This document shows positions 26,693 through 33,208 of a stretch of 38,762 bases of DNA, one piece after another (the stretch's first letter is position 1; each line of letters begins with the position of its first letter). Both the position numbers and the translations under genes were made by a program. The stretch is from an uncultured Bacteroidota bacterium (GTDB lineage Bacteria > Bacteroidota > Bacteroidia > Flavobacteriales > Flavobacteriaceae): the NCBI GenBank assembly GCA_902602415.1, contig CACKQW010000012.1:1-38762 (forward strand), given 5' to 3'. The notes beneath the pieces were generated by a model. That model was given only the letters and a program-made list of their open reading frames with translations, searched no databases and had not been told where the DNA came from.

Positions 26693-27565
26693 TTAAAAGT
26701 CAATTCCTTTATATTTAATTCTTCTTGGGTCATTCTCAAATTTATTTAACCAGTTTCTTTTCATCATATAACCGACTATTTTAAACTTAATTTTATCGGC
26801 AGATTTTACGTCTTTTTTTATTTTTTTCCACCAACTTTGTTTTTTATACCATTTTAACTCATATTTTGCCTTGATTTTTCTTTGGTATTCTAACTCGGAT
26901 TGCCAATTTTTGGGATCCGGATATTTTTGCATTGCTTCATACATTGCTCGACCTTCAATGTTAATTATATCAATAAAAGCTTGAATTTTATAATCTACAT
27001 CAAATGTATTGTATACTTCGAAAATTAATGGGTTTTCATCTTTTTTAGATTCCTCCTCAATCTCAATGTCAACTAAATCATTTTCCTCAATAGGTTCAGT
27101 AAAAAACTCATTTATTACAAATTGTGTTATTTTTCCAGTTTTATCCAATTCAACAATTGAGTAAGGTCGATTTGTAGTATCCATATTGTTGAGGAAAATA
27201 TAAATAGTTAGCTCATCATACATTTTATATGAATTAACTTTCCAATGCTTAAGAGCGGTTTGTTTTAAAATTTCTTCCGATTGTTTCTCACTTGATTTAA
27301 CTATTATTTTTTGTGTTGCCCTATTTTGTGTTTTTAAACCAATTTTTTCAATTGGCAATACACTGTAGTCTAAAGTTAGTATAGTGGAGGCATTACTTTT
27401 TGTCTGTTTTTTTTGTGTTGGTATTTCTTTTTGAATTTCCTTTTTTGGCTCATTAGTAATAGTTTCATCTGTTTCAAATTCATCTGTAAAAAAAGAAAAA
27501 ATTATTCCTAAGATTATCGGAATAACAAAAAAAATTATACAACCCCATTTCAGAATTTTTTTCAT
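26693..27565 (-). CDS. Membrane-anchored protein of unknown function
   Basis: 290 residues. One N-terminal transmembrane helix (about 8-27, following MKKILKWGC) is followed by an acidic and Lys/Gln-rich linker (about 30-62), then a predicted soluble domain and a strongly basic, Trp- and Lys-rich C-terminus (KWYKKQSWWKKIKKDVKSADK, 20 of which lie near residues 238-257). The Cys at residue 9 is not in a good lipobox, so a lipoprotein is less likely. I do not recognise a family. It is the only gene between the two tRNA-Thr repeats and is transcribed in the same direction as the tRNA cluster. Its start is an ATG at 27565. Confidence 0.65.
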   Translation of the reverse strand: MKKILKWGCIIFFVIPIILGIIFSFFTDEFETDETITNEPKKEIQKEIPTQKKQTKSNASTILTLDYSVLPIEKIGLKTQNRATQKIIVKSSEKQSEEILKQTALKHWKVNSYKMYDELTIYIFLNNMDTTNRPYSIVELDKTGKITQFVINEFFTEPIEENDLVDIEIEEESKKDENPLIFEVYNTFDVDYKIQAFIDIINIEGRAMYEAMQKYPDPKNWQSELEYQRKIKAKYELKWYKKQSWWKKIKKDVKSADKIKFKIVGYMMKRNWLNKFENDPRRIKYKGIDF

Positions 27566-27628
27566 ATTAATTAGTTTATTCTATTATCTTTTTGGTTCAA
27601 GCAAAATACAAAAAAAACGCCACTTTAC

Positions 27629-27648
27629 ATTTGACCTAAATTTGACCT
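27629..27648. repeat. Two ATTTGACCT direct repeats near the tRNA-Thr end
   Basis: ATTTGACCT occurs at 27629-27637 and 27640-27648, an 11-base spacing, about one helical turn. The reverse-complement core AGGTCA occurs at 26641-26646 near the other repeat, overlapping the palindrome GTCAGCTGAC (26643-26652). Both lie about 40 bases inside the 44-bp repeats. They could be arm-type recombinase sites or regulator sites; chance is possible. Confidence 0.35.
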
Positions 27649-27690
27649 TTAATTAAGAAAAAAAGATAGTTGAAAATGGCTTTTAACAGA

Positions 27691-27734
27691 TGAGCCAATG
27701 CCGAGAATTGAACTCGGGACCTCTTCCTTACCAA
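27691..27734 (-). repeat. tRNA-Thr 3' end copy of the 44-bp direct repeat
   Basis: The proximal copy lies inside the intact tRNA-Thr(GGT) and runs from two bases beyond its 3' end to the 5' edge of the anticodon loop. That extent is typical of tyrosine-integrase attachment sites in tRNA genes. Confidence 0.92.
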
Positions 27735-27764
27735 GGAAGCGCTCTACCACTGAGCTACACCGGC
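27693..27764 (-). tRNA. tRNA-Thr (anticodon GGT)
   Basis: 72-nt cloverleaf. Acceptor GCCGGTG pairs with CATTGGC (two G-U pairs). The anticodon stem CTTCC/GGAAG holds loop TTGGTAA, and the discriminator is T. It is the last gene of the Thr-Tyr-Gly-Thr cluster, and its 3' part is duplicated at 26557-26600. Confidence 0.97.
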
Positions 27765-27777
27765 TAGTGATTTAAAG

Positions 27778-27850
27778 AGCGGGAGACCGGGTTCGAACCG
27801 GCGACATTCAGCTTGGAAGGCTGACGCTCTACCAACTGAGCTACTCCCGC
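27778..27850 (-). tRNA. tRNA-Gly (anticodon TCC)
   Basis: 73-nt cloverleaf. Acceptor GCGGGAG/CTCCCGC is fully paired. The anticodon stem TCAGC/GCTGA holds loop CTTCCAA, and the discriminator is T. It lies 13 bases upstream of tRNA-Thr(GGT). Confidence 0.97.
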
Positions 27851-27857
27851 ATTTTGG

Positions 27858-27940
27858 TGGGGAGAGCAGGATTCGAACCTGCGAAGGTAAAAACCAACAG
27901 ATTTACAGTCTGTCCTCGTTGGCCGCTTGAGTATCTCCCC
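27858..27940 (-). tRNA. tRNA-Tyr (anticodon GTA)
   Basis: 83 nt with a long variable arm, as expected of bacterial tRNA-Tyr. Acceptor GGGGAGA/TCTCCCC is fully paired. The anticodon stem ACAGA/TCTGT holds loop CTGTAAA, and the discriminator is A. The three bases after it (27857-27855) read CCA, which the other tRNAs in this window lack. Confidence 0.97.
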
Positions 27941-27963
27941 GAACTAAATATTTTAAAGAACTG

Positions 27964-28037
27964 AGCCGATGGAGGGACTCGAACCCACGACCTGCTGATT
28001 ACAAATCAGCTGCTCTAGCCAGCTGAGCTACATCGGC
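27964..28037 (-). tRNA. tRNA-Thr (anticodon TGT)
   Basis: 74-nt cloverleaf. Acceptor GCCGATG/CATCGGC is fully paired. The anticodon stem GCTGA/TCAGC holds loop TTTGTAA, and the discriminator is T. It is the first gene of the cluster and lies directly after a terminator-like hairpin. Confidence 0.97.
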
Positions 28038-28045
28038 TTTTATTT

Positions 28046-28068
28046 AAAAAAAACCCCGCATTTTGCGG
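28046..28068 (-). terminator. Terminator-like hairpin between xerC and the tRNA cluster
   Basis: In the minus-strand RNA, CCGCA (28068-28064) pairs with TGCGG (28060-28056) around AAA, followed by GG and a run of eight U (28053-28046). The stem is short. It can end xerC transcription, but it also lies just after a -7 element that could drive the tRNAs. Confidence 0.6.
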
Positions 28069-28072
28069 AATG

Positions 28073-28080
28073 CAAATGTA
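28073..28080 (-). promoter_or_regulatory. Candidate -7 element of the tRNA cluster promoter
   Basis: TACATTTG on the minus strand matches TAnnTTTG exactly, about 36 bases upstream of tRNA-Thr(TGT). No good -33 TTG is seen at the usual distance. The predicted start would fall inside the terminator-like hairpin. Confidence 0.35.
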
Positions 28081-28142
28081 AATATTTATTTCTTCAATAA
28101 AAATAAATTATATTTTTTTTTACCTGAAAGAAAAACTAAATT

Positions 28143-29024
28143 TTACTTATTTCTTGGATGTGTTTTTTTAAAAACTTTTTTGATTTCTTCTATTGATCTA
28201 TTTGTATAAATTTGAGTTGCCGCAAGACTTGTGTGCCCAAGAAGGTCCTTAACCGAATTTAAATCAGCGCCATTATCCAATAAATGCGTTGCAAAACTAT
28301 GACGTAATATATGTGGACTTTTTTTTAATTTTGAAGAATATTTAGAGAAATACTTTTTGGTAACCCTATTGACTAAATTTTCATATATTTTTTTACCTCT
28401 TTTTGTTATTAACAGAAAATCTACATCCTTGATGTAATTAAGTTTATTTCTTTCCTCTAAATAAGTATTTAATAATTGAACCATACTATTTAAAATTGGT
28501 ATATATCTTTCCTTATTCCTCTTCCCTAAAACTTTAATCCTCCTATTTGATAAGTCAATATTATTTAGCTTTAAATTTATTAATTCTTGCCTTCTAACTC
28601 CGGTACAATAAAGAATTTCTAAAATTAAATTATCTCTGATACCTTCAAAATCTTTTCCGAAATTTTCAGAAGCTAATACATTTGAAACCTCTAATTTTGA
28701 AAATGGAATCTGAACAATTGATTTTGTCTTTAATGACTTGTGCTGATCTAACGGATTATTTTTATTGATTCCAACCTTTTTTAAAAATTTATATAAACTA
28801 TTCAGAGAGGATATTTTTCTGTTGATTGTCTTGTTTGAGATTCCTTTATTAACTAGTAAAACAATCCAGGATCTGATTTGAGAATAATTAACTTTTTTTA
28901 AAGATGACTGCTGAAATTCATCATTAATAAATTTTTTAAATGAGTTAATGTCGTTTTGATACGCAACAATGGTTTTTTGAGAATAGTTTTTCTCAATTTT
29001 TAAATATTCGAAGAATTTATCCAA
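28143..29024 (-). CDS. Tyrosine recombinase, XerC-like
   Basis: 293 residues. The SAM-like core-binding domain (about 1-85) is followed by a catalytic domain with the full set of residues: R144 in CTGVRRQE, K168 in VLGKRNKER, H238 and R241 in HILRH, H264 in LLGHTS and the nucleophile Y273 in QIYT. It fits the Xer family that resolves chromosome dimers at dif; the position next to rpsU matches a conserved Flavobacteriia locus. The frame has no ATG at its start; TTG at 29024 (LDKFFEYLKIEKNYSQKT read as Met first) gives the normal N-terminus. I see no dif-like site in the window. Confidence 0.9.
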   Translation of the reverse strand: MDKFFEYLKIEKNYSQKTIVAYQNDINSFKKFINDEFQQSSLKKVNYSQIRSWIVLLVNKGISNKTINRKISSLNSLYKFLKKVGINKNNPLDQHKSLKTKSIVQIPFSKLEVSNVLASENFGKDFEGIRDNLILEILYCTGVRRQELINLKLNNIDLSNRRIKVLGKRNKERYIPILNSMVQLLNTYLEERNKLNYIKDVDFLLITKRGKKIYENLVNRVTKKYFSKYSSKLKKSPHILRHSFATHLLDNGADLNSVKDLLGHTSLAATQIYTNRSIEEIKKVFKKTHPRNK

Positions 29025-29081
29025 ATCAATATTATCTAATATAAATTTAGAACAAGTATGTGAAAGAAAAAAAGGAATTAA

Positions 29082-29276
29082 TTAGATTTCTTCTTGGTCT
29101 CGCAGTCTTTGAATATGTTGAGCTTTTTGAATTGTAGCTCTTCTTTTAACGGATGACTTGATAAACTCTTTACGGGTTTGTAATGATTTCTTGAGGCCAG
29201 TTTTATCGAACTTTCTCTTAAATCTTTTTAATGCCCTATCAATGTTCTCTCCGTCTTTAATTGGAATTATTAGCAT
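29082..29276 (-). CDS. rpsU: 30S ribosomal protein bS21
   Basis: 64 residues, starting MLIIPIKDGENIDRALKRFK and ending in a basic helix, standard for Bacteroidota bS21. In this phylum bS21, with bS18 and bS6, is reported to hold the anti-Shine-Dalgarno end of 16S rRNA so that most mRNAs are read without it. The rpsU mRNA itself has a strong Shine-Dalgarno sequence here, in keeping with autoregulation by bS21 level. Residue 54, Tyr in the well-studied Flavobacterium protein as I recall it, is His here (KAQHIQ). xerC follows 57 bases downstream. Confidence 0.97.
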   Translation of the reverse strand: MLIIPIKDGENIDRALKRFKRKFDKTGLKKSLQTRKEFIKSSVKRRATIQKAQHIQRLRDQEEI

Positions 29277-29284
29277 ATTACAAA

Positions 29285-29290
29285 CCTCCT
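29285..29290 (-). promoter_or_regulatory. Strong Shine-Dalgarno sequence of rpsU
   Basis: AGGAGG on the minus strand, 8 bases before the ATG. None of the other gene starts I inspected has a comparable site, which is normal for Bacteroidota and makes this one stand out. Confidence 0.85.
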
Positions 29291-29307
29291 TTCTTTAAAA
29301 TTCATGG

Positions 29308-29315
29308 CAAATATA
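29308..29315 (-). promoter_or_regulatory. -7 element of the rpsU promoter
   Basis: TATATTTG on the minus strand matches the Bacteroidota -7 consensus; the same octamer is used by tuf. No clear TTG lies about 20 bases upstream, so the -33 element is weak or absent. Confidence 0.5.
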
Positions 29316-29353
29316 AACTAAAAATATATTTATTGTATGAAAAGAAAATAAAT

Positions 29354-30895
29354 TTATTTTTTTATTGCTTGTAAATATTTTTTTAATTCTTGCTTTACAA
29401 TAGGAAATAAGAAATATAGACCAATCATATTTGGAAATACCATAGCAAAAATCATTGCATCGGAAAAAGCCCAAATTGAGTTCATACTTGCAGCTGCACC
29501 AATCACAACAAACACTAAAAATAAAATTTTATAAGTTAAATCTGCTGCTTTACCTCTACCAAACAAAAATTTCCAAGACTGTAATCCATAATAAGACCAT
29601 GATATCATAGTTGAAACAGCAAATAGTACCACGGCTATTGTAAGAAATATATCAGATCCCGGAATATATTGAGCAAATGCTTTTTGAGTAATTCCTGCAC
29701 CCTCGTAAACAACACCATCGATCAAAACTCCTCCCATTCCATCACCTCCATAAACAAATGCACCAGTAGAATTAAAAGTAATAATTACAAGTGCTGTCAT
29801 GGTACAAATAACAACTGTATCTATAAATGGTTCAAGTAATGCTACTAAGCCCTCAGATGCAGCATATTTAGTTTTTACAGCAGAATGTGCTATTGAAGCA
29901 GAACCTGCACCAGCCTCGTTTGAAAAAGCAGCTCTTTGAAAACCAATCATTAACACTCCGATTATACCACCAGCTCCAACAGCGCTAGGGTTGAAAGCTT
30001 CTTTTATTATTAATGCAATAGCATCATCAATAAATGAAAAATTTACCAATAAAATATAAATACATGCTAAAATGTAAAAAAGTGCCATAATGGGAACGAT
30101 TCTTTCTGTTACGGATGCAATCCTTTTAATTCCACCAATTATTATAATCCCGACTAAAATTGCCAAAATAATTCCAATTACTGCACCAGCGAATGTTGAC
30201 TCAAAGCCCAATAGGTTCTTAATTACAATTGTTGCTTGATTAGATTGTGCAGCATTACCTCCTCCGAAGGAACCTCCAATACAAAAAATTGCAAAGAAAG
30301 ACGCAGCAATTGTACCAAAAGTTTTAAATCCTTTGGATTTTAATCCTTTACTGATATAATACATAGGTCCACCATAAACAACTCCGTCTTCATCAACATC
30401 TCTGTAGTAAACACCAAGCGTACACTCTACAAATTTTGTAGACATTCCAAGTAAACCACAAATAATCATCCAAAAGGTTGCGCCAGGTCCTCCCAACGCA
30501 ATAGCCAGTGCAACACCAGCAATATTTCCATTTCCCACAGTACCTGAAACTGCTGTTGCTAATGCTTGAAAATGAGAAACTTCGCCATCATTTTCATTGG
30601 AGCTGGTCTTTTCAATTTTATCATATTTACCTCTTACTACATTGATAGCTGTCATCAAATACCTAATATTTGGGAAAACAAAATATATGGTGAAAAATAA
30701 AGCACTACCAACAAGAAAATAAATTACAAACGGATAATCTCCAAATGGTAGTGAAACTGGATAAAAGACATATTTACTAAAAATATCAGAAATTGGCTGG
30801 AAAGCTTCATCAATTCTTTGATCTAATCCAATCTCTTGGGCATTTGAGTTTAAAGAATTTAAAAGAATAATAATTAACAAAAGATATCTTTTCAT
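29354..30895 (-). CDS. Sodium:alanine symporter, AGCS family
   Basis: 513 residues from ATG 30895; an in-frame codon at 30919 would add eight residues before the hydrophobic leader. The N-terminus carries a signal-like segment and a periplasmic stretch, then about 11-12 transmembrane helices. The AGCS signatures are visible: GTVGNGNIAGVALAIALGGPGA, the FWMIICGLLGMSTKFVECTLG helix, GGPMYYI, and AFSNEAGAGSASIAHS in the middle of the protein. Members import alanine or glycine with sodium in the inner membrane. It stands between CBS and rpsU on the same strand, 77 bases from rpsU. Confidence 0.92.
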   Translation of the reverse strand: MKRYLLLIIILLNSLNSNAQEIGLDQRIDEAFQPISDIFSKYVFYPVSLPFGDYPFVIYFLVGSALFFTIYFVFPNIRYLMTAINVVRGKYDKIEKTSSNENDGEVSHFQALATAVSGTVGNGNIAGVALAIALGGPGATFWMIICGLLGMSTKFVECTLGVYYRDVDEDGVVYGGPMYYISKGLKSKGFKTFGTIAASFFAIFCIGGSFGGGNAAQSNQATIVIKNLLGFESTFAGAVIGIILAILVGIIIIGGIKRIASVTERIVPIMALFYILACIYILLVNFSFIDDAIALIIKEAFNPSAVGAGGIIGVLMIGFQRAAFSNEAGAGSASIAHSAVKTKYAASEGLVALLEPFIDTVVICTMTALVIITFNSTGAFVYGGDGMGGVLIDGVVYEGAGITQKAFAQYIPGSDIFLTIAVVLFAVSTMISWSYYGLQSWKFLFGRGKAADLTYKILFLVFVVIGAAASMNSIWAFSDAMIFAMVFPNMIGLYFLFPIVKQELKKYLQAIKK

Positions 30896-30952
30896 AGTAA
30901 GTAATTTAATAGAAGACAATATGAGGAAAAAAATAGATTTATGAAAATTAAA

Positions 30953-31930
30953 TTACATGTAACCCATCTCACGCATCCAATTATCATTATAAATTTTTTT
31001 TAAATATCTGCTGCCATGATCATGAAATAAAACCACAACCAGATCATTTGAATTAAACTCGTCGGCTAACTGTAATACCCCTTTTATAGCTGCACCAGCA
31101 GAATTTCCAAGAAACATGCCCTCATACTTTAATAATTTTCTACAATATAAAGCAGCATCTTTATCAGTCACTTTAGTGAATCCGTCTATTACATCAAAAT
31201 CAATATTCAGAGGAATCATGTCTTCACCAATGCCTTCTGTAACATATGGATAAATTTCATTTTTATCAAAAATTCCAGTTTCATGATATTTTTTAAGAAC
31301 AGAGCCATATGCGTCAACACCCCAAATCTTTATTTTATTATTTTTTTCTTTCAAGAATTTTCCAACACCTGAAATTGTGCCTCCTGTACCTACCCCAACA
31401 ACAAAGTGTGTTACCTTACCCTCTGTTTGATCCCAAATTTCAGGGCCTGTAGATTCATAATGTCCCATTGGATTGCTCGGATTATCATATTGATTTACGT
31501 ACCACGAATTAGGAGTTTTTTCTGCAAGTTTCTTAGAGACAGAATAATAAGATCTTGGATCATCAGCTTCTACATTAGTTGGGCAAACAACAACTTTGGC
31601 TCCATGAAGCTTAAGAATATCAATTTTTTCTTGAGATTGCTTGTCAGATGTTACAAAAATACATTTATACCCTCTTGTAATAGCAACAATTGCCAAACCC
31701 AAGCCCGTGTTTCCCGAGGTTCCCTCAATGATAGTTCCGCCCGGTTTCAACAAACCTTTGTTTTCAGCATCAATAATCATTTTCAACCCAATTCTATCTT
31801 TTACAGAGTTTCCAGGATTAAAAGTTTCGTACTTTGCATAAACTTTACATGGCAGCTTATTGGTAATTTTATTTAAAACTACCATTGGAGTGTTTCCAAT
31901 TAATTCAGTAAGGTTATCAAAGTATTTCAT
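30953..31930 (-). CDS. Cystathionine beta-synthase-like PLP enzyme
   Basis: 325 residues, a fold-type II PLP enzyme. The Schiff-base lysine is K44 in NSVKDR, the TSGNTG loop at 71-76 binds the substrate carboxylate, and GVGTGGTISG near 185 binds the phosphate. QYDNPSNPMGHYESTGPEIWDQTEGKV and the C-terminal GSRYLKKIYNDNWMREMGY are closer to eukaryotic-type cystathionine beta-synthase cores than to CysK/CysM. The C-terminal regulatory CBS (Bateman) domain is absent. The likely reaction is condensation of serine with homocysteine; cysteine synthase activity is the alternative. No cystathionine lyase gene is adjacent. Confidence 0.85.
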   Translation of the reverse strand: MKYFDNLTELIGNTPMVVLNKITNKLPCKVYAKYETFNPGNSVKDRIGLKMIIDAENKGLLKPGGTIIEGTSGNTGLGLAIVAITRGYKCIFVTSDKQSQEKIDILKLHGAKVVVCPTNVEADDPRSYYSVSKKLAEKTPNSWYVNQYDNPSNPMGHYESTGPEIWDQTEGKVTHFVVGVGTGGTISGVGKFLKEKNNKIKIWGVDAYGSVLKKYHETGIFDKNEIYPYVTEGIGEDMIPLNIDFDVIDGFTKVTDKDAALYCRKLLKYEGMFLGNSAGAAIKGVLQLADEFNSNDLVVVLFHDHGSRYLKKIYNDNWMREMGYM

Positions 31931-31972
31931 TTAGTAACAAATATAAATTATAAGAATTATATTTTACTTCGA

Positions 31973-33208
31973 TTAATCAAATTTAATTGTACTTCTTGGA
32001 ACTATTTTTGAAATTGCATTAACTGGGAAAAAAATTGAAATTAAGCAAATAATAAACACTAAAAAATTAGCAAAAACAAAATCCATAAAACTAATTTCAA
32101 GTGGTAAAAAATCAACATAGTAAATACTAGGATCTAATTTAATTATTTTGAATTTTTTTTGAAAAAAGATAACTAGTACAGAAAATAAATTGCCAAAAAT
32201 TAACCCTTTTGAGATTAAAAAAGAAGCGATGAATAAATAATATTTTCTAATTGAATTATCGGTAGCACCAAGCGCTTTCATAAGTCCTATTAAATTAACT
32301 TTTTCTAAAATTAAAATAATAATTATTGAAATAATGTTGATCACTCCAATGAAACTCATTATGAAAATTATGATTAAATTATTTTTGTCAAATAATTTAA
32401 TCCACTCAAATACAGAAAAAAATTTATCAGAAGTTGTTACAATATCGTAATCTGAGCTAGTTTCATCATATATTTCATTAGAAAAATTTTCATTATTGAA
32501 GAGACTTGTTAAATGAACTTCCAAAGATCCAACTTCATTTTCTTCCCAATTGTTTATTCTTTGAATATGAGTATAATCCCCAAGTAAATACGTTTCATCC
32601 ATTTCTTTGAACCCAGTCTCGAAAATACCAGAGATGGTAAAGACTGAAATAAAAGGTTTTTTTTGTGATTCTCTTGAAAATAAAATTTCGATTTTCTGAT
32701 CCAAATCAACATTAAGTCTATTTGCTGTACTTTTTGAAATTAAAATCTCTTTTGAATATTTATTACTGATCTTTGGAGCAGTTCCCCGGATTATATATTT
32801 TTTTATTCTTGAAAAATCATAATTTGAATTAACACCCTTGAAAATTATTGCATCAAATTCAGTTAATGTTCTTACAATACAAAACTCCTCAATAATTTTT
32901 TCAACTTTCTGAACCTCTGGTTTTTGAATAATTTTTGAAAGTAATATACTATCGGGAGATATAGGCATTGGCTTCGATCCTAATTCAAAGTTTCCATAAC
33001 TCTGAATTTTTAAAAACCCGTTTAATGAATATATTTTATCCTTGATTTCATTTTGCATTCCATTAGTAACCGCCATTGAAAAAACAATTATAATTAGACT
33101 CAAAGAAATTGCGGAAATTCCTATTTTTATTATTGGAACTGAAATAGTATTTTTATTGGGAATACTCTTAATTATTCGTTTCGCTAAAAAATGCTCAAGA
33201 TTCAACAT
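31973..33208 (-). CDS. LolC/E-type ABC transporter permease (FtsX domain)
   Basis: 411 residues. Transmembrane helix 1 lies at about 27-50, a large periplasmic MacB-like domain spans about 51-265, and three helices at about 275-300, 320-345 and 380-400 form the FtsX domain. The N-terminus LEHFLAKRI and the cytoplasmic LILEKVNLIGLMKALGATDNSIRKYY loop that contacts the ATPase are typical of permeases that release lipoproteins from the inner membrane. No matching ATPase gene is adjacent on this strand. The first 18 bases overlap the divergent namZ gene head to head. Confidence 0.88.
   Translation of the reverse strand: MLNLEHFLAKRIIKSIPNKNTISVPIIKIGISAISLSLIIIVFSMAVTNGMQNEIKDKIYSLNGFLKIQSYGNFELGSKPMPISPDSILLSKIIQKPEVQKVEKIIEEFCIVRTLTEFDAIIFKGVNSNYDFSRIKKYIIRGTAPKISNKYSKEILISKSTANRLNVDLDQKIEILFSRESQKKPFISVFTISGIFETGFKEMDETYLLGDYTHIQRINNWEENEVGSLEVHLTSLFNNENFSNEIYDETSSDYDIVTTSDKFFSVFEWIKLFDKNNLIIIFIMSFIGVINIISIIIILILEKVNLIGLMKALGATDNSIRKYYLFIASFLISKGLIFGNLFSVLVIFFQKKFKIIKLDPSIYYVDFLPLEISFMDFVFANFLVFIICLISIFFPVNAISKIVPRSTIKFD

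Larger units (their letters stand above)
26557..27734. mobile_element. Candidate 1.1-kb tRNA-Thr-targeted mini-element (or remnant)
   Basis: The segment is bounded by a perfect 44-bp direct repeat of the 3' part of tRNA-Thr(GGT). This is the expected product of site-specific integration at a tRNA 3' end: the intact tRNA on one side, a displaced 3' fragment on the other. It encloses a single gene and no recombinase. Short AGGTCA/TGACCT motifs lie at similar distances inside both ends. It could be a satellite moved by an integrase encoded elsewhere, a decayed larger island, or the scar of a rearrangement. Confidence 0.5.

Noticed and set aside
27640-28040. Repeated tRNA-like blocks as a possible CRISPR array
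   Set aside because: The similarity is due to four adjacent tRNA genes with shared D- and T-arm sequences; the lengths and spacings are not those of an array.
28143-29024. The XerC-like gene as the integrase of the tRNA-Thr mini-element
   Set aside because: It lies outside the repeats, has the standard Xer length and motifs, and sits in its conserved place next to rpsU, so it is most likely the housekeeping recombinase. Action in trans cannot be excluded.
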